Counted from the stretch's first letter, positions 17,895-28,337 are shown. The stretch is DNA of 64,000 nt from Rubrivivax sp. (GCA_027487905.1 JAIYCR010000052.1:41245-105244); one strand, 5' to 3'. The notes: generated by a model from the sequence alone, not told the origin. Numbers and translations are program-made.

Positions 17895-18764
17895 TCAATC
17901 CTTCTTTCGGAACAGCACGCGGGCGAGGATGTTCAGCGCCAGCACGCCCAGGGTGATGAGGAACACGCCCGCCCAGGCGAGTTCACGCCAGTTCTCGTAG
18001 GGGCTCATCGCGAACTTGAAGATGGTCACCGGCAGGCTGGCCATCGGCTCGTTCAGGTTGGAGCTCCAGAACTGGTTGTTCAAGGCGGTGAAGAGCAGCG
18101 GCGCGGTCTCGCCGGCGATGCGTGCCAGGGCCAGCAGCACGCCGGTGACCACGCCCGCCCGCGCCGCCCGCAGCGTGACCGAGGAGATCACCTTCCATTT
18201 AGGGGTGCCCAGTGCATAGGCCGCCTCGCGCAGTGCGTTGGGAATGAGGCTCAGCATGTTCTCGGTGGTGCGCACCACCACCGGGATCACGATCAAGGCC
18301 AGCGCCAGGATGCCCGCCCAGGCGGAGAAGGAGCGCACCTGCGCCACCACCACCGCATAGATGAACAGGCCGATGACGATGGACGGCGCGGACAGCAGGA
18401 TGTCGTTGATGAAGCTCGTGACATGGCCCAGCCACGTCCGCTTGCCGTACTCGGCCAGGAAGATGCCGCACAGGATGCCGATGGGCGTGCCCAGCGCGGT
18501 TGCCAGCAGCACCATCAGCAGCGAGCCGAAGATCGCGTTGGCCAGGCCCCCCGTCTCGGCCTGCGGCGGCGGCGTCATTTCGGTGAACACCGTCAGCGCC
18601 AGGCCGCCGATGCCCAGGCGGATGGTCTCCACCAGGATCCAGGCCAGCCAGAACAGGCCGAAGGCCATCGCCCCCAGCGAGAAGGTCAGCGCCACCGCGT
18701 TGACCACCTTGCGCCGCTGGTGCATGCGCATGCGGCCCGCGTCCAGGTTTCCGAGGGTGCTCAT
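17895..18764 (-). CDS. pstA: Phosphate ABC transporter permease PstA
   Basis: Inner-membrane permease of the Pst importer, 289 residues with six expected membrane segments. The coupling-helix EAA loop is seen as [15 protein letters not shown], and the core has [13 protein letters not shown] 18764 overlaps the pstC stop (ATGA), which decides the start over upstream open frame. Confidence 0.97.
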   Translation of the reverse strand: MSTLGNLDAGRMRMHQRRKVVNAVALTFSLGAMAFGLFWLAWILVETIRLGIGGLALTVFTEMTPPPQAETGGLANAIFGSLLMVLLATALGTPIGILCGIFLAEYGKRTWLGHVTSFINDILLSAPSIVIGLFIYAVVVAQVRSFSAWAGILALALIVIPVVVRTTENMLSLIPNALREAAYALGTPKWKVISSVTLRAARAGVVTGVLLALARIAGETAPLLFTALNNQFWSSNLNEPMASLPVTIFKFAMSPYENWRELAWAGVFLITLGVLALNILARVLFRKKD

Positions 18765-19738
18765 GTGCGGGTTCCTTCGCCGCGCTGCATGCGGGCCAGC
18801 AGGACCTTGGACAGCGCCAGCACGCAGAAGGTGATGAAGAACAGGACAAGCCCGAGGTAGATCAGCGCCGCCTGGTGCAGACCGGGGCTCGCCTCGGCGA
18901 ACTCGTTGGCGATGGCCGAGGTGATGCTGTTGGCGGCCTCGAAGATCGACAGCGAGTTCAGCTGGTTGAAGTTGCCGATCACGAAGGTCACGGCCATGGT
19001 CTCGCCCAGCGCCCGCCCGAGGCCGAGCATGATGCCGCCGATGACCCCGGCCTTGGTGTAGGGCAGCACCACCTTGGAGACCACCTCCCAGGTGGTGGAC
19101 CCCAGCCCGTAGGCCGACTCCTTCAGCAGCGGCGGCGTCACCTCGAACACGTCGCGCATCACCGAGGCGATGAAGGGAATGATCATGATGGCCAGGATGA
19201 TGCCGGCCGACAGGATGCCGATGCCCACCGGTGCCCCGCTGAACAAGGTGCCCAGCACGGGCCAGTTGCCGAAGGCGCCCTGCAGCGGCTGCTGCACGTA
19301 GGTGGCCAGGATGGGGCCGAACACCAGCAGGCCCCACATGCCGTAGACGATGGACGGCACGGCGGCCAGCAGTTCGATGGCCACGCCCAGCGGCCGGCGC
19401 AGCCAGCCCGGCGCGAGCTCGGTGAGGAAGAGGGCGATGCCGAAGCTCACCGGCACCGCGATCAGCAGCGCGATGAAGGAGGTCATCAGCGTGCCGTAGA
19501 TCATCACCAGGCCGCCGTAGCGGTCCTCGACCGGATCCCAGTCGGTGCTGACGAGGAATCCCAAGCCGTATTCACGGATGGCCGGCCACGCGCCGAACAG
19601 CAGGGAGACGATGATGCCCACCAGCAGCGACAGCGTCAGCCAGGCCGCCGAGTGGGTGGCGATGGAGAAAAGCCGGTCGGCCCAGGGGGCCCGGCGGGTA
19701 CGGGCGGGGGGCTCACCGCCCGATGCCGTCTGGGTCAT
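18761..19738 (-). CDS. pstC: Phosphate ABC transporter permease PstC
   Basis: Second permease subunit of the Pst importer, 325 residues. Six hydrophobic segments; core motif [12 protein letters not shown] and EAA loop [18 protein letters not shown] 19738 gives a normal cytosolic N-terminus; the frame is open upstream to 19846 but that part has no conserved look. It begins 169 bases after pstS. Confidence 0.96.
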   Translation of the reverse strand: MTQTASGGEPPARTRRAPWADRLFSIATHSAAWLTLSLLVGIIVSLLFGAWPAIREYGLGFLVSTDWDPVEDRYGGLVMIYGTLMTSFIALLIAVPVSFGIALFLTELAPGWLRRPLGVAIELLAAVPSIVYGMWGLLVFGPILATYVQQPLQGAFGNWPVLGTLFSGAPVGIGILSAGIILAIMIIPFIASVMRDVFEVTPPLLKESAYGLGSTTWEVVSKVVLPYTKAGVIGGIMLGLGRALGETMAVTFVIGNFNQLNSLSIFEAANSITSAIANEFAEASPGLHQAALIYLGLVLFFITFCVLALSKVLLARMQRGEGTRT

Positions 19739-19868
19739 CTTCTTGTTTTCCGGTTCCGCGCCATAGGCACCGGACGGCAGCGTAGCAGACAAGGGGGCAC
19801 TCCTCGGAGCCTGGACGAGCCAGGCTCCCAATGGGCAAGACGACACGAAGCAGGCCGGGGCATGACCG

Positions 19869-19906
19869 CCGCGGCAGCACCGCGGTGGCCCCGTCCCCGC
19901 CGGGGC
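19869..19906 (-). terminator. Double hairpin after pstS
   Basis: Immediately downstream of the pstS stop are two inverted repeats: GCCCCG/CGGGGC (19888-19906) and CCGCGG/CCGCGG (19869-19885). There is no U-tract. Such stems typically cause partial termination or protect pstS mRNA, so that the binding protein is made in excess over the permease. Confidence 0.5.
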
Positions 19907-19907
19907 T

Positions 19908-20945
19908 TCACTTCAGCGCAATGGCCTTGCCCGATGCGTCGGTGATCTTGGCCCACTCGCGGCGAACCAGCGCCTCCACCGAGTCGGGAAGCGACACGTA
20001 CTCGAGTTCGACCGCCATCGTGTCGCCGTTGTTGAAGGCCCAGTCGAAGAATCGCAGCGACGAGGCGGCCTTGCCGACGTTCTCCTGCTTGGCCTGCATC
20101 ACGATGAAGGTCGCGCCGGTGATCGGCCAGGCCTGCGCACCCGGCTGCTCGGTCAGGATCTGGAAGAAGGTCTTGTCCCACGCGGCGCCAGCAGCGGCGG
20201 CCTTGAAGGTCGCGTCATCGGGGTTGACGAAGTTGCCGGCGGCATTGCGCAGCTGCACATGCGCCATCTTGTTGGTGCGGGCGTAGGAATACTCGACGTA
20301 GCCGATCGAGTTGGGCAGGCGCTGCACGAACGCGGCGACGCCCTCGTTGCCCTTGCCGCCCGCACCGGTGGGCCAGTTCACGGCGGCACCCTCGCCCACC
20401 TTGGACTTCCACTCCGCGTTCACCTTGGACAGGTAGTTGGTGAAGATGAAGGTGGTGCCCGAACCGTCGGCACGGCGAACCGGGGCGATGGCGCTGTCCG
20501 GCAGCGTCACGCCGGGGTTCAGAGCCGTGATCGCCGCGTCGTTCCAGCGCGTGATCTTGCCCAGGAAGATGTCGCCCAGCACCTGGCCGTTCAGGCGAAG
20601 CTGCCCGGGCTGGATGCCGCGGACGTTGACCACCGGCACCACGCCGCCCATCACCGTGGGGAACTGGATCAGGCCGTCCTTGGCCAGATCGGCATCGGAC
20701 AGCGGGATGTCGCTGGCACCGAAGTCGACGGTCTTCGCGCGGATCTGCCGCAGGCCGGCGCTCGAGCCCACCGACTGGTAATTGATCTTCTGCCCGGTCG
20801 CCTTGTTGTAGGCATCGGCCCACTTCGAATACAGCGGAGCCGGGAAAGTGGCGCCGGCACCAGTGACGTCCTGGGCCAGGCTCAGACCGGCGGACAGGGC
20901 GAAGACGCTGCCGACGGCGGCAACGCGGAGGAAGGAGAGGGACAT
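19908..20945 (-). CDS. pstS: Phosphate ABC transporter substrate-binding protein PstS
   Basis: Periplasmic high-affinity phosphate-binding protein, 345 residues. Sec signal peptide of about 24 residues ending SLA, with mature start [13 protein letters not shown]. Phosphate-binding residues appear in [19 protein letters not shown] and RADGSGTTF. First gene of the pst operon, preceded by a Pho box. Confidence 0.98.
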   Translation of the reverse strand: MSLSFLRVAAVGSVFALSAGLSLAQDVTGAGATFPAPLYSKWADAYNKATGQKINYQSVGSSAGLRQIRAKTVDFGASDIPLSDADLAKDGLIQFPTVMGGVVPVVNVRGIQPGQLRLNGQVLGDIFLGKITRWNDAAITALNPGVTLPDSAIAPVRRADGSGTTFIFTNYLSKVNAEWKSKVGEGAAVNWPTGAGGKGNEGVAAFVQRLPNSIGYVEYSYARTNKMAHVQLRNAAGNFVNPDDATFKAAAAGAAWDKTFFQILTEQPGAQAWPITGATFIVMQAKQENVGKAASSLRFFDWAFNNGDTMAVELEYVSLPDSVEALVRREWAKITDASGKAIALK

Positions 20946-20985
20946 GGTCTAGCCTTTCGGTGGTCGAAGACGGGTCGGTCGCCGC

Positions 20986-21019
20986 ACTCTAGGCAAGCGA
21001 GGTGACAGTTGCGTGACAT
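20986..21019 (-). promoter_or_regulatory. Pho box and -10 of pstS
   Basis: On the minus strand, ATGTCAC-GCAA-CTGTCAC (21019-21002) fits the PhoB consensus of two 7-mers spaced by four bases. Ten bases downstream is TAGAGT (20991-20986), a -10 box at the distance typical of PhoB-activated promoters that lack a -35. Confidence 0.85.
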
Positions 21020-21068
21020 CGCCGCGCCGAACATGGGGTTTGCCCATGGGTGCAACAGCGGTCAGGAA

Positions 21069-21113
21069 GCGTCATCGGATTGTCACGGCTCGGTCACACG
21101 GCCTGCCTAGGCT
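21069..21113 (+). promoter_or_regulatory. Pho box and -10 of the fasciclin gene
   Basis: On the plus strand three 7-mers in 11-base register, GCGTCAT, TTGTCAC and CGGTCAC (21069, 21080, 21091), form an extended Pho box. TAGGCT at 21108-21113 follows after ten bases, the same spacing as on the pstS side. Confidence 0.75.
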
Positions 21114-21149
21114 AGCGCCGGCCTTGTTCAACAGCCCCGGAGCCCTGAG

Positions 21150-21650
21150 ATGACCTTCACCCGTCGTGCCCTCGCCCTTGCCGTCGCCACGGCCAGCCTG
21201 TCGGCAGCCACCTTCCTCACCGGCTGCGCCACGCTGCAAAGCCCCAAGACCATCACCGACACCGCGCTGGCCACGCCGGAGCTGTCCACGCTGGCCAAGC
21301 TGGTCGGCGACGCCGGCCTGGCCGACACCCTGCGCGGCACCGGCCCCTTCACCGTCTTCGCGCCGACCAACGACGCCTTCAAGAAGGTTCCTGCCGCCAC
21401 CATGGCGCAACTGGCCGCCGACCGCGAACTGCTGCGTTCGGTGCTGACCTACCACGTCGTGCCGGGCAAGGTGGCGTCCGCCGAAGTCAAGACCGGCCCG
21501 GTCAAGTCGGTCCAGGGCGCCAACCTGGCCTTGTCCAAGGCCGGCACCTTCGTCACGGTGGAAGATGCGCTGGTCACGCGCGCCGATGTGGCAGCCAGCA
21601 ACGGCGTGGTGCACGTGATCGACACGGTGCTCATCCCCCCGCGCCGCTGA
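21150..21650 (+). CDS. Fasciclin-domain (FAS1) lipoprotein, probable Pho regulon member
   Basis: A 166-residue secreted protein. Lipoprotein signal with lipobox LTGC (Cys26), then one FAS1 domain: FTVFAPTNDAFKK (first conserved motif), YHVVPGKV, and the closing ASNGVVHVIDTVLIP. FAS1 domains act in adhesion and surface contacts; the role here is unknown. It is transcribed divergently from pstS and has its own Pho box, so induction under phosphate starvation is expected. A GC-rich hairpin follows. Confidence 0.88.
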   Translation: MTFTRRALALAVATASLSAATFLTGCATLQSPKTITDTALATPELSTLAKLVGDAGLADTLRGTGPFTVFAPTNDAFKKVPAATMAQLAADRELLRSVLTYHVVPGKVASAEVKTGPVKSVQGANLALSKAGTFVTVEDALVTRADVAASNGVVHVIDTVLIPPRR

Positions 21651-21659
21651 TTCCCGCAA

Positions 21660-21699
21660 AGCCCGGGTCCGGGCCGGCGGCTCACGCCCGGGCCCGGCT
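21660..21699. terminator. GC-rich hairpin between the fasciclin gene and glmM
   Basis: AGCCCGGGTCCGGGC pairs with GCCCGGGCCCGGCT (one bulge, one wobble) around an 11-base loop, between two convergent genes. No U-tract; possibly a bidirectional weak terminator. Confidence 0.4.
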
Positions 21700-21722
21700 C
21701 TCGTCCGGCGCCGTCAACAGCT

Positions 21723-23057
21723 TCAGGCGGCGAGCCGATCGGCCATGGCCTGGGCGCAGCTGCGGGCCAGTTCGGCCTCGTCGGCCTCGACCATGATGCG
21801 CAGCACCGGCTCGGTGCCCGAGGCGCGGATCAGCACCCTGCCCCGGCCGACCAGCGCCCGCTCAGCGTCCTTGCGCGCGTCCTTCAGGCCGGCATGGGTG
21901 GTCCAGTCGGTGCCCGGGGAGAGCCTGACGTTGATCAGCGTCTGCGGGAAGAGCCGGACACCCTCGAGCAGACTCGCCAGCGATTGCCCCCGGCGGCGCA
22001 TGGCCTGCAGGACCTGCAGCGCACTCACGACACCGTCGCCGGTGGTGTGGCGGTCCAGGGCCAGAAGGTGCCCGGAGCTCTCGCCGCCCAGGTTCCAGCC
22101 CCGCGCCAGCATTTCTTCGAGCACGTAGCGGTCCCCCACCTTGGCCCGGGCCAAGGCGATGCCGCGGCGCTCCAGCGCCTGCTCGACACCCAGGTTGGTC
22201 ATCAGCGTTCCCACCACGCCCGGCACTGCCTGGCCCGCGTCCTGTCGGTCGGTGGCCATCAGGTAGAGCAGTTCGTCGCCGTTGAAGAGGCGTCCGTCGG
22301 CATCGACCATCTGCAGCCGATCGGCATCGCCGTCCAGCGCGATGCCGCAGTCGGCACGGTGTTCGCGAACCGCACGCACCAGCGCCTGCGGAGCGGTTGC
22401 ACCGACCCCCGCGTTGATGTTCAGGCCATCCGGGGCGCAGCCAATGCGCTCGACCACCGCGCCCAGTTCGTGGAAGACGTCGGGGGCGATGTGATAAGCC
22501 GCGCCGTGGGCTGCATCCACCACCAGCTTGAGCCCCTTGAGGGAGAGCTCGCTGGCGAAGGTGGACTTGCAGAACTCGATGTAGCGGCCACCGGCGTCGT
22601 TCAGGCGCCGCGCCCGGCCCAGGCTGGCCGCATCCACCCAGGACGCCGGCTCTTCAAGCGCGGCCTCCACGGCCGCCTCCCAGTCGTCCGGCAGCTTCTC
22701 GCCCCGGGCCGAGAAGAACTTGATGCCGTTGTCCTCGAAAGGGTTGTGCGAGGCGCTGATCACGACGCCCAGGTCCAGTCGAAGCGCCCGGGTGAGATAG
22801 GCCACGCCCGGCGTGGGCAGCGGGCCGCTCAACACCACATCCACGCCCGCCGAGGTGAAGCCGGCTTCCAGCGCGGCCTCGATCATGTAGCCGGAGATCC
22901 GCGTGTCCTTGCCTATGAGCACCGTGGGCCGCGCCGACCCGCGGGCCAGCAGCACCCGACCCACCGCATGGCCCAGGCGCAGCATGAAGTCGGCGGTGAT
23001 GGGCGGACGACCGACCGTGCCCCGGATGCCGTCGGTTCCGAAAAATCTGCGCGCCAT
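21723..23057 (-). CDS. glmM: Phosphoglucosamine mutase
   Basis: Interconverts glucosamine-6-phosphate and glucosamine-1-phosphate for UDP-GlcNAc, peptidoglycan and LPS. 444 residues, the family length. Start FGTDGIRG (6-13), catalytic phosphoserine loop ISASHNP with S103, metal-binding ALDGDADR, sugar-binding GGESSGH and phosphate-binding RASGTEP. ATG 23057 overlaps the folP stop by one base (TGATG). Confidence 0.98.
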   Translation of the reverse strand: MARRFFGTDGIRGTVGRPPITADFMLRLGHAVGRVLLARGSARPTVLIGKDTRISGYMIEAALEAGFTSAGVDVVLSGPLPTPGVAYLTRALRLDLGVVISASHNPFEDNGIKFFSARGEKLPDDWEAAVEAALEEPASWVDAASLGRARRLNDAGGRYIEFCKSTFASELSLKGLKLVVDAAHGAAYHIAPDVFHELGAVVERIGCAPDGLNINAGVGATAPQALVRAVREHRADCGIALDGDADRLQMVDADGRLFNGDELLYLMATDRQDAGQAVPGVVGTLMTNLGVEQALERRGIALARAKVGDRYVLEEMLARGWNLGGESSGHLLALDRHTTGDGVVSALQVLQAMRRRGQSLASLLEGVRLFPQTLINVRLSPGTDWTTHAGLKDARKDAERALVGRGRVLIRASGTEPVLRIMVEADEAELARSCAQAMADRLAA

Positions 23058-23938
23058 CACCGTCCTCCTTGAATCGCTGCCGGACCCGGATTGTCGCCAG
23101 CGGCGATCCGGACCGCGTCCCACACCTGCAGGGCATCGCGCGTTGCCGCCACGTCGTGCACGCGAACGACGGCGGCACCGCGCGACACCGCCGCCAGCGC
23201 CGCGGCCAGGCTCGCGGCCAGGCGTTCGCCCACAGGCCGCCCGGTGATCACTCCCAGCGTGCTCTTGCGCGACCACGCTGCCAGCAAGGGTCGGCCCAGG
23301 GCCATCAACTCGGATTGGCGGCCGAGCAGGGCCAGGTTGTGCTCCGGGGTCTTGCCGAAACCCACGCCGGGGTCCAGCACCACGCGCTCGGCCCGAATGC
23401 CTGCGGCGGTGCAGGCGTGCAGCCGCTGCGCCAGGAAGGCCCCGACTTCGCGAACGACGTCGTCGTAGGCGGGCGAGCGCTGCATGGTCGACGGGTCGCC
23501 CGGCATGTGCATCAGGCAGATGCCGCAACGCGGGTGACGCGCCACGGTGGGCAGCGCCTGCGGGCCCCGCAGCGCCTCGACGTCGTTGATGATGTCCGCG
23601 CCGAGGTCCAGCGCCCGGGCCATCACCTCGGCCTTGCGGGTGTCCACCGACACCGGCACGCCCAGCCCCAGCGCGGCGCGCAGCACCGGTTCAAGCCGCT
23701 GCCATTCGCTCGTCGCGTCCACCGACGCGGCACCCGGCCGCGTGGACTCGGCCCCGAGGTCCAGGATGTCGGCGCCTTCGGCAAGCAATCGCTCGCAGTG
23801 GGCAGCACCGGCACTGGCCGAATCGTGCCGGCCCCCATCGGAGAAGGAGTCGGGCGTGAGGTTGACGATGCCCATCAGCCGGGGCCGTGACAGGTCGATC
23901 TCGAAGCGGGTGGTGCTCCACACCGGCGATGGGTTCAT
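23057..23938 (-). CDS. folP: Dihydropteroate synthase
   Basis: Joins p-aminobenzoate to dihydropterin pyrophosphate in folate synthesis; target of sulfonamides. 293 residues in a TIM barrel: [32 protein letters not shown], the Asn in [23 protein letters not shown] and a C-terminal VRVHDV. ATG 23938 is used; ATG 23974 in the same frame is a possible longer start. Coupled to glmM downstream, a common order after ftsH. Confidence 0.96.
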   Translation of the reverse strand: MNPSPVWSTTRFEIDLSRPRLMGIVNLTPDSFSDGGRHDSASAGAAHCERLLAEGADILDLGAESTRPGAASVDATSEWQRLEPVLRAALGLGVPVSVDTRKAEVMARALDLGADIINDVEALRGPQALPTVARHPRCGICLMHMPGDPSTMQRSPAYDDVVREVGAFLAQRLHACTAAGIRAERVVLDPGVGFGKTPEHNLALLGRQSELMALGRPLLAAWSRKSTLGVITGRPVGERLAASLAAALAAVSRGAAVVRVHDVAATRDALQVWDAVRIAAGDNPGPAAIQGGR

Positions 23939-24012
23939 GGGGAAAAGGGCTGACGCCGCGCTTCGGGCGGCCATAACCCGCCGGGCGCTCGCGTATTCCG
24001 CGAAGGATCATG

Positions 24013-24035
24013 AAAAACGGGGCCAAGGCCCCGTT
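24013..24035 (-). terminator. Rho-independent terminator of ftsH
   Basis: A perfect nine-base-pair stem AACGGGGCC/GGCCCCGTT with a two-base loop is followed on the minus strand by TTTTT. It lies 48 bases after the ftsH stop, so folP-glmM probably has its own promoter or depends on readthrough. Confidence 0.9.
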
Positions 24036-24082
24036 CGGTGGAAACTGGCGCCCGCCGCGGGCGCGCCCCGGACCCAGGGGCC

Positions 24083-25984
24083 TCAGGCAGCTGCCGGCGC
24101 GCTGTCCGGGTTGACCGGCGGGGTCGGGCCGGAGGAACGGGCGCTCGAAGGCGTCCAGTCCTTGGGCGGGCGCGGCGGACGGTCGCCCATGATGTCGTCG
24201 ATCTGGTCGCTGTCGATGGTTTCCCACTCGAGCAGCGCCCGCGCCATCGTGTGCATCTTGTCCTTGTTGTCCTCGATGTGCTTGCGCGCGATGGCGTATT
24301 GCTCGTCGATGATCTTGCGGATCTCGCGGTCGACCTTCTGCATGGTCTGCTCGGACACGTTGACCTGCTTGGTCACCGAACGGCCGAGGAAGACCTCGCC
24401 CTCGTTCTCGGCATAGACCATCGGACCCAGTTCATCGGTCATGCCGTAGCGGGTGACCATGTCGCGGGCGATCTGCGTGGCCCGCTCGAAATCGTTGCTG
24501 GCGCCGGTGGTCATCTGGTTCATGAACACCTCTTCGGCGATGCGGCCGCCAAAGAGCACGCTGATGGTGGACAGCATGCGCTCCTTGTCCATGCTGTAGC
24601 GGTCGCCTTCGGGCAGCTGCATCGTCACGCCCAGCGCGCGGCCGCGCGGAATGACGGTGACCTTGTGCACCGGGTCGGTCTTGGGCATCAAGCGCGCCAC
24701 CAGCGCGTGGCCCGCCTCGTGGTAGGCCGTGTTGCGACGCTCCTCCTCGGGCATGACCATGGACTTGCGCTCGGGGCCCATCATGATCTTGTCCTTGGCC
24801 TTCTCGAAGTCGACCATCTCCACCACCCGGCCGCTGCGGCGGGCGGCGAAGAGCGCGGCTTCGTTGACCAGGTTGGCCAGATCGGCGCCGGAGAAGCCCG
24901 GGGTGCCGCGGGCCAGGATGTCGGCCCGGATGTCCTGGCCGACCGGCACCTTGCGCATGTGCACGTTGAGGATCTGCTCGCGGCCGCGCACGTCGGGCAG
25001 CGTGACATAGACCTGGCGGTCGAAGCGGCCCGGTCGCAGCAGCGCCGGGTCGAGGATGTCCGGCCGGTTGGTGGCCGCCATCACGATCACGCCCAGGTTG
25101 GTCTCGAAGCCATCCATCTCGACGAGCATCTGGTTGAGCGTCTGCTCGCGCTCGTCGTTTCCGCCGCCAAGGCCCGCACCGCGGTGACGACCGACCGCAT
25201 CGATCTCGTCGACGAAGATGATGCAGGGGGCGCTCTTCTTGGCCTGCTCGAACATGTCGCGCACCCGGGCCGCACCCACGCCGACGAACATCTCGACGAA
25301 GTCCGAGCCCGAGATGCTGAAGAAAGGCACCTTGGCCTCGCCGGCGATCGCCTTGGCCAGCAGCGTCTTGCCGGTGCCCGGAGGGCCGACCAGCAGCACG
25401 CCGCGGGGAATGCGGCCACCCAGCTTCTGAAATTTCTGCGGGTCCTTCAGGAAGTCGACGAGTTCCTTGACCTCCTCCTTGGCTTCGTCGCAACCGGCGA
25501 CGTCGGCGAAGGTGGTGGTGTTGTTCGCCTCGTCGAGCATGCGCGCCTTGGACTTGCCGAAGCTGAACGCACCGCCCTTGCCGCCGCCCTGCATCTGCCG
25601 CATGAAATAGATCCACACGCCGATCAGCAGCAGCATGGGGCCCCAGCTGACGAGGATGCTCATCAGGATGGAGGGCTCCTCACGCTGCTTGACGTCGAAC
25701 TTCACGCCGCTGTTGATGAGGTCGCCCACCAGGCCACGGTCGAGGTAGGTGGCGTTGCTGCGCAGGCGCTTGTCATCGGTGGTGATGGCCAGGATCTCGG
25801 TGCCGCCCTGCCCTTCCTGCAGCGTGACGGACTTGATGCGCTTGGCCCGCACCTCCTCGAGGAAGTCCGAATAGGCGATCTGGTTGCCCTGGACGACCCC
25901 CTTGTCGAACTGCTTGAAGACCGTGAAGAGCACCAGGGCGATCACGAGCCAGACCGCAACCTTGGAAAACCATTGATTGTTCAC
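24083..25984 (-). CDS. ftsH: ATP-dependent zinc metalloprotease FtsH
   Basis: Membrane-anchored AAA+ protease that degrades membrane and regulatory proteins. 633 residues: two membrane segments (about 10-24 and 105-127), AAA domain with Walker A GPPGTGKT (200-207), Walker B IIFVDE, arginine finger RPGRFD, and the zinc site HEAGH (422-426). Two GTG codons are in tandem; AAGGAG is five bases before the second (25984) but only two before the first, so the second is chosen and gives MNNQWFSK, the usual N-terminus. Confidence 0.98.
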   Translation of the reverse strand: MNNQWFSKVAVWLVIALVLFTVFKQFDKGVVQGNQIAYSDFLEEVRAKRIKSVTLQEGQGGTEILAITTDDKRLRSNATYLDRGLVGDLINSGVKFDVKQREEPSILMSILVSWGPMLLLIGVWIYFMRQMQGGGKGGAFSFGKSKARMLDEANNTTTFADVAGCDEAKEEVKELVDFLKDPQKFQKLGGRIPRGVLLVGPPGTGKTLLAKAIAGEAKVPFFSISGSDFVEMFVGVGAARVRDMFEQAKKSAPCIIFVDEIDAVGRHRGAGLGGGNDEREQTLNQMLVEMDGFETNLGVIVMAATNRPDILDPALLRPGRFDRQVYVTLPDVRGREQILNVHMRKVPVGQDIRADILARGTPGFSGADLANLVNEAALFAARRSGRVVEMVDFEKAKDKIMMGPERKSMVMPEEERRNTAYHEAGHALVARLMPKTDPVHKVTVIPRGRALGVTMQLPEGDRYSMDKERMLSTISVLFGGRIAEEVFMNQMTTGASNDFERATQIARDMVTRYGMTDELGPMVYAENEGEVFLGRSVTKQVNVSEQTMQKVDREIRKIIDEQYAIARKHIEDNKDKMHTMARALLEWETIDSDQIDDIMGDRPPRPPKDWTPSSARSSGPTPPVNPDSAPAAA

Positions 25985-25989
25985 CACGA

Positions 25990-25995
25990 CTCCTT
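25990..25995 (-). promoter_or_regulatory. Strong Shine-Dalgarno of ftsH
   Basis: AAGGAG, five bases upstream of the GTG at 25984. It decides between the two adjacent GTG start codons. Confidence 0.8.
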
Positions 25996-26046
25996 AGGAG
26001 GGCCGAACCGCCAGGACGCTGCGAGCCACGCCCGCATGACGTCTTC

Positions 26047-26074
26047 ATCTGGGGTCGAGTTTAGTTCAGTCAAG
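26047..26074 (-). promoter_or_regulatory. Predicted sigma-32 (heat-shock) promoter of ftsH
   Basis: On the minus strand CTTGACT (26074-26068) and CCCCAGAT (26054-26047) are separated by 13 bases, close to the sigma-32 consensus CTTGAAA-N13-CCCCATNT. Transcription would start about 55-60 bases before the ftsH GTG. FtsH is a heat-shock protein in E. coli. Confidence 0.55.
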
Positions 26075-26111
26075 CCCCTGGACAGGGCGAGTTCGCCGGG
26101 ATGGACCCGGC

Positions 26112-26816
26112 TCATCGATCGATGGCCGCACCCGCAGCGCCCATGACCTTCGGGCGAGGCTCCAGCCCGACCAGGAAGGTTTCGGCGGAACGGTCCCGTG
26201 AGGCCTTGGGCTTGATGGGCTTGACGACCCGGAAGGAGCGCTTGAGCGTCTCGACCAGCTGGCTGTAACCGCTGCCGTGGAACACCTTGCACACCAGGGC
26301 GCCCCGGCCGTGAAGGTGTCCGACCGCGAAATCGACGGCCAGTTCCACCAGATCGGCCATTCGGGCCGCGTCGGACGATTCGATGCCTGACAGGTTGGGC
26401 GCCATGTCCGACACCACCACGTCCACCGGCCGGCCGGCCAGCCGCCGGTGCAGTTCCTCGAGCACCGCGTCCTCCCGGAAGTCGCCCTGGAAGAACTCCA
26501 CGCCGTCCACCGCTTCCATCGGCAGGATGTCCAGCGCGATCACCACGCCGTCGATCGAGGCCGCGGGGGTACCGGCGTCGCCGCCGCCCCGGTGTCCCAG
26601 CCGCCGGCGCAGGTACTGGCTCCAGGCGCCGGGCGCCGAACCCAGGTCGACCACGGTCATGCCCGGCCTGACCAGGCCCAGCGTCTCGTCGATCTCCTTG
26701 AGCTTGTAGGCCGCGCGGGCCCGATAGCCCTCGCGCTGGGCCATCCGCACATACGGGTCGTTCATGTGCTCGTTGAGCCAGGCGCGATTCACCTTGCGGT
26801 TCTTGGTCTTGGTCAC
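26112..26816 (-). CDS. rlmE: 23S rRNA (uridine-2'-O)-methyltransferase RlmE (FtsJ)
   Basis: Methylates U2552 of 23S rRNA late in 50S assembly. 234 residues; K39 in [12 protein letters not shown] motif [21 protein letters not shown], the Lys in ALVCKVFHG and a C-terminal Glu in SAETFLV form the K-D-K-E set. There is an extra glycine-rich insertion after the first motif. GTG start at 26816. Forms the usual rlmE-ftsH pair and is divergent from yhbY with a 23-base gap. Confidence 0.96.
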   Translation of the reverse strand: MTKTKNRKVNRAWLNEHMNDPYVRMAQREGYRARAAYKLKEIDETLGLVRPGMTVVDLGSAPGAWSQYLRRRLGHRGGGDAGTPAASIDGVVIALDILPMEAVDGVEFFQGDFREDAVLEELHRRLAGRPVDVVVSDMAPNLSGIESSDAARMADLVELAVDFAVGHLHGRGALVCKVFHGSGYSQLVETLKRSFRVVKPIKPKASRDRSAETFLVGLEPRPKVMGAAGAAIDR

Positions 26817-26827
26817 GGGCAGCCCCC

Positions 26828-26839
26828 GATAATCCGGCC
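26828..26839 (+). promoter_or_regulatory. Predicted leaderless promoter of yhbY
   Basis: GATAAT (26828-26833), six bases CCGGCC, then the ATG. No Shine-Dalgarno sequence. A TTGGTC 19 bases upstream may serve as -35. The same 15 bases including the ATG recur before the DUF1178 gene. Confidence 0.5.
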
Positions 26840-27325
26840 ATGACAGCCATTGAACTGAGCATTGCCGAGCGGCGCGACAAGCGCGCGCTGGCGCATCACC
26901 TGAACGCCGTCGTGCACGTCGGCGCCGGCGGCCTGACCGACCCGGTCGTGCAGGCGGTCGACGCCGCCCTCACCGCACACGAACTGATCAAGGTCAAGGT
27001 CCACGACGACGATCGGGCGGTGCGGGCCGAGATGCTCGCCACGCTGGCCGAGCGGCTCCAGGCCGCCGCGGTCCAGCACATCGGCAAGCAGCTGGTGTTG
27101 TGGCGGCCGGCCCCGGACGACGCGCCCGCCGGCCCCGCCGAACCGCGTGCCGACCGTGGCGCGGGCCCCAAGGTGGTGAAGATCATCAAGTTCTCCAAGA
27201 GCGGCAACCACCGCCCCCAGGTGCGCAAGGTGAAGATCCTCGGCAACCAGCGGGTCGCCGCCGGTGGGGAGATCAAGCGGGCCAAGCCGCGCCAGGCCAG
27301 TCCCAAGAAGCGCAGCCTGGGCTGA
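26840..27325 (+). CDS. yhbY: YhbY-type CRM-domain RNA-binding protein
   Basis: Binds pre-50S ribosomal particles and helps assembly. 161 residues: CRM domain in the first 95 or so with the [14 protein letters not shown] loop in place of the usual GxxG, followed by LIKVKV. The C-terminal 60 residues are Lys/Arg-rich and probably disordered, an extension compared with the roughly 97-residue E. coli protein. Confidence 0.88.
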   Translation: MTAIELSIAERRDKRALAHHLNAVVHVGAGGLTDPVVQAVDAALTAHELIKVKVHDDDRAVRAEMLATLAERLQAAAVQHIGKQLVLWRPAPDDAPAGPAEPRADRGAGPKVVKIIKFSKSGNHRPQVRKVKILGNQRVAAGGEIKRAKPRQASPKKRSLG

Positions 27326-27399
27326 ACGCCTGCCACCCGCCGCGGCGATGGCCATGGCCATGGCGGCTGGCATGGCGGATTGGGCCTGCGGGCCGCGGG

Positions 27400-27864
27400 T
27401 CAACGGCCGGCCCGCCAGGAGGCGGCCCCGAGCAGCACGATCTTGATGGCGAAGAACGCCATCGACGCGCCGTGCGCGGTGCCGAAGGCCATGGGGCCCG
27501 CGCCGGTGCGGGCGCGTTCCATCATCGGCTGCAAGCCGTAGTGGCCGGCCACCGTGCAGAAAAGCACCCCGGCGATCATCAGCACCACAGCATCCAGGCC
27601 ACCCGCCGAACCCTCGGCATGCAGCCGCGCCCGGCCCTGCCGGTACAGCACCAGCGCCACCACCGCCACCGCGCAGCTCAGCGGCGCCTCGCGGGCGAAC
27701 AGCCGCCCCATGAAGGCGCCGGCGACCGGGCGGGAAAACAGCTCGAAAGCCAGCGGCGCCACGCCCACCGCCACGGCCAGCAGCGCGCCGCACCACACGG
27801 CCAGCAGCCAGGCCGCGGCACGGGTGGGCCCTTGGGCTGGGGCGGCCTGCACGCTGGCGTTCAC
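27400..27864 (-). CDS. DUF4149 membrane protein
   Basis: 154 residues with four hydrophobic segments (about 17-37, 62-78, 90-107 and 131-147), related to the TMEM205-like DUF4149 family. Function unknown. Its ATG overlaps the greA stop (ATGA), a neighbourhood conserved in Burkholderiales; it converges on yhbY. Confidence 0.85.
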   Translation of the reverse strand: MNASVQAAPAQGPTRAAAWLLAVWCGALLAVAVGVAPLAFELFSRPVAGAFMGRLFAREAPLSCAVAVVALVLYRQGRARLHAEGSAGGLDAVVLMIAGVLFCTVAGHYGLQPMMERARTGAGPMAFGTAHGASMAFFAIKIVLLGAASWRAGR

Positions 27865-28337
27865 ACGTAGCGGACTTCGACGATCTCGTAGCGCTTGACG
27901 CCACCCGGCGCCTGGACATCGGCGACATCGCCCGCCTCCTTGCCGATCAGCGCGCGCGCGATGGGCGAGCCCACCGAGATCAGGCCGAGCTTGAGGTCGG
28001 CCTCGTCCTCGCCGACGATCTGGTAGGTCACCGCGTCACCGCTGCTCTCTTCCTCGAGGTCGACCGTGCTGCCGAAGACCACGCGACCGCCGGCATCCAG
28101 CGTGGCCGGGTCGATCACCTGGGCCATCGCCAGCTTGGACTCCACCTCCTGGATGCGGCCCTCGATGAACCCCTGCTTGTCCTTGGCGGCGTCGTATTCG
28201 GCGTTCTCGGAAAGATCGCCCTGGGCTCTTGCCTCGGCAATGGCCTGGATCACGGCATGGCGCTCGACGGTCTTGAGCCGGTGCAGTTCTTCGCGCAGCT
28301 TCTCGGCGCCGCGGCGGGTCAGCGGAATGGTCGGCAT
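27861..28337 (-). CDS. greA: Transcription elongation factor GreA
   Basis: Rescues backtracked RNA polymerase by stimulating transcript cleavage. 158 residues: N-terminal coiled coil with the acidic tip [13 protein letters not shown] (the conserved Asp and Glu residues present), then the C-terminal FKBP-like domain with [20 protein letters not shown] 28337 gives the family start MPTIPLT. Confidence 0.98.
   Translation of the reverse strand: MPTIPLTRRGAEKLREELHRLKTVERHAVIQAIAEARAQGDLSENAEYDAAKDKQGFIEGRIQEVESKLAMAQVIDPATLDAGGRVVFGSTVDLEEESSGDAVTYQIVGEDEADLKLGLISVGSPIARALIGKEAGDVADVQAPGGVKRYEIVEVRYV

Noticed and set aside
15633..18860. A 1075-codon open frame antisense to phoR-pstA
   Set aside because: Runs across four well-recognised genes on the opposite strand; no motif, Arg/Gln/His-rich.
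27345..27365. ATGGCC-like short tandem repeat
   Set aside because: Only two to three imperfect copies in a convergent gap; not a meaningful repeat array.
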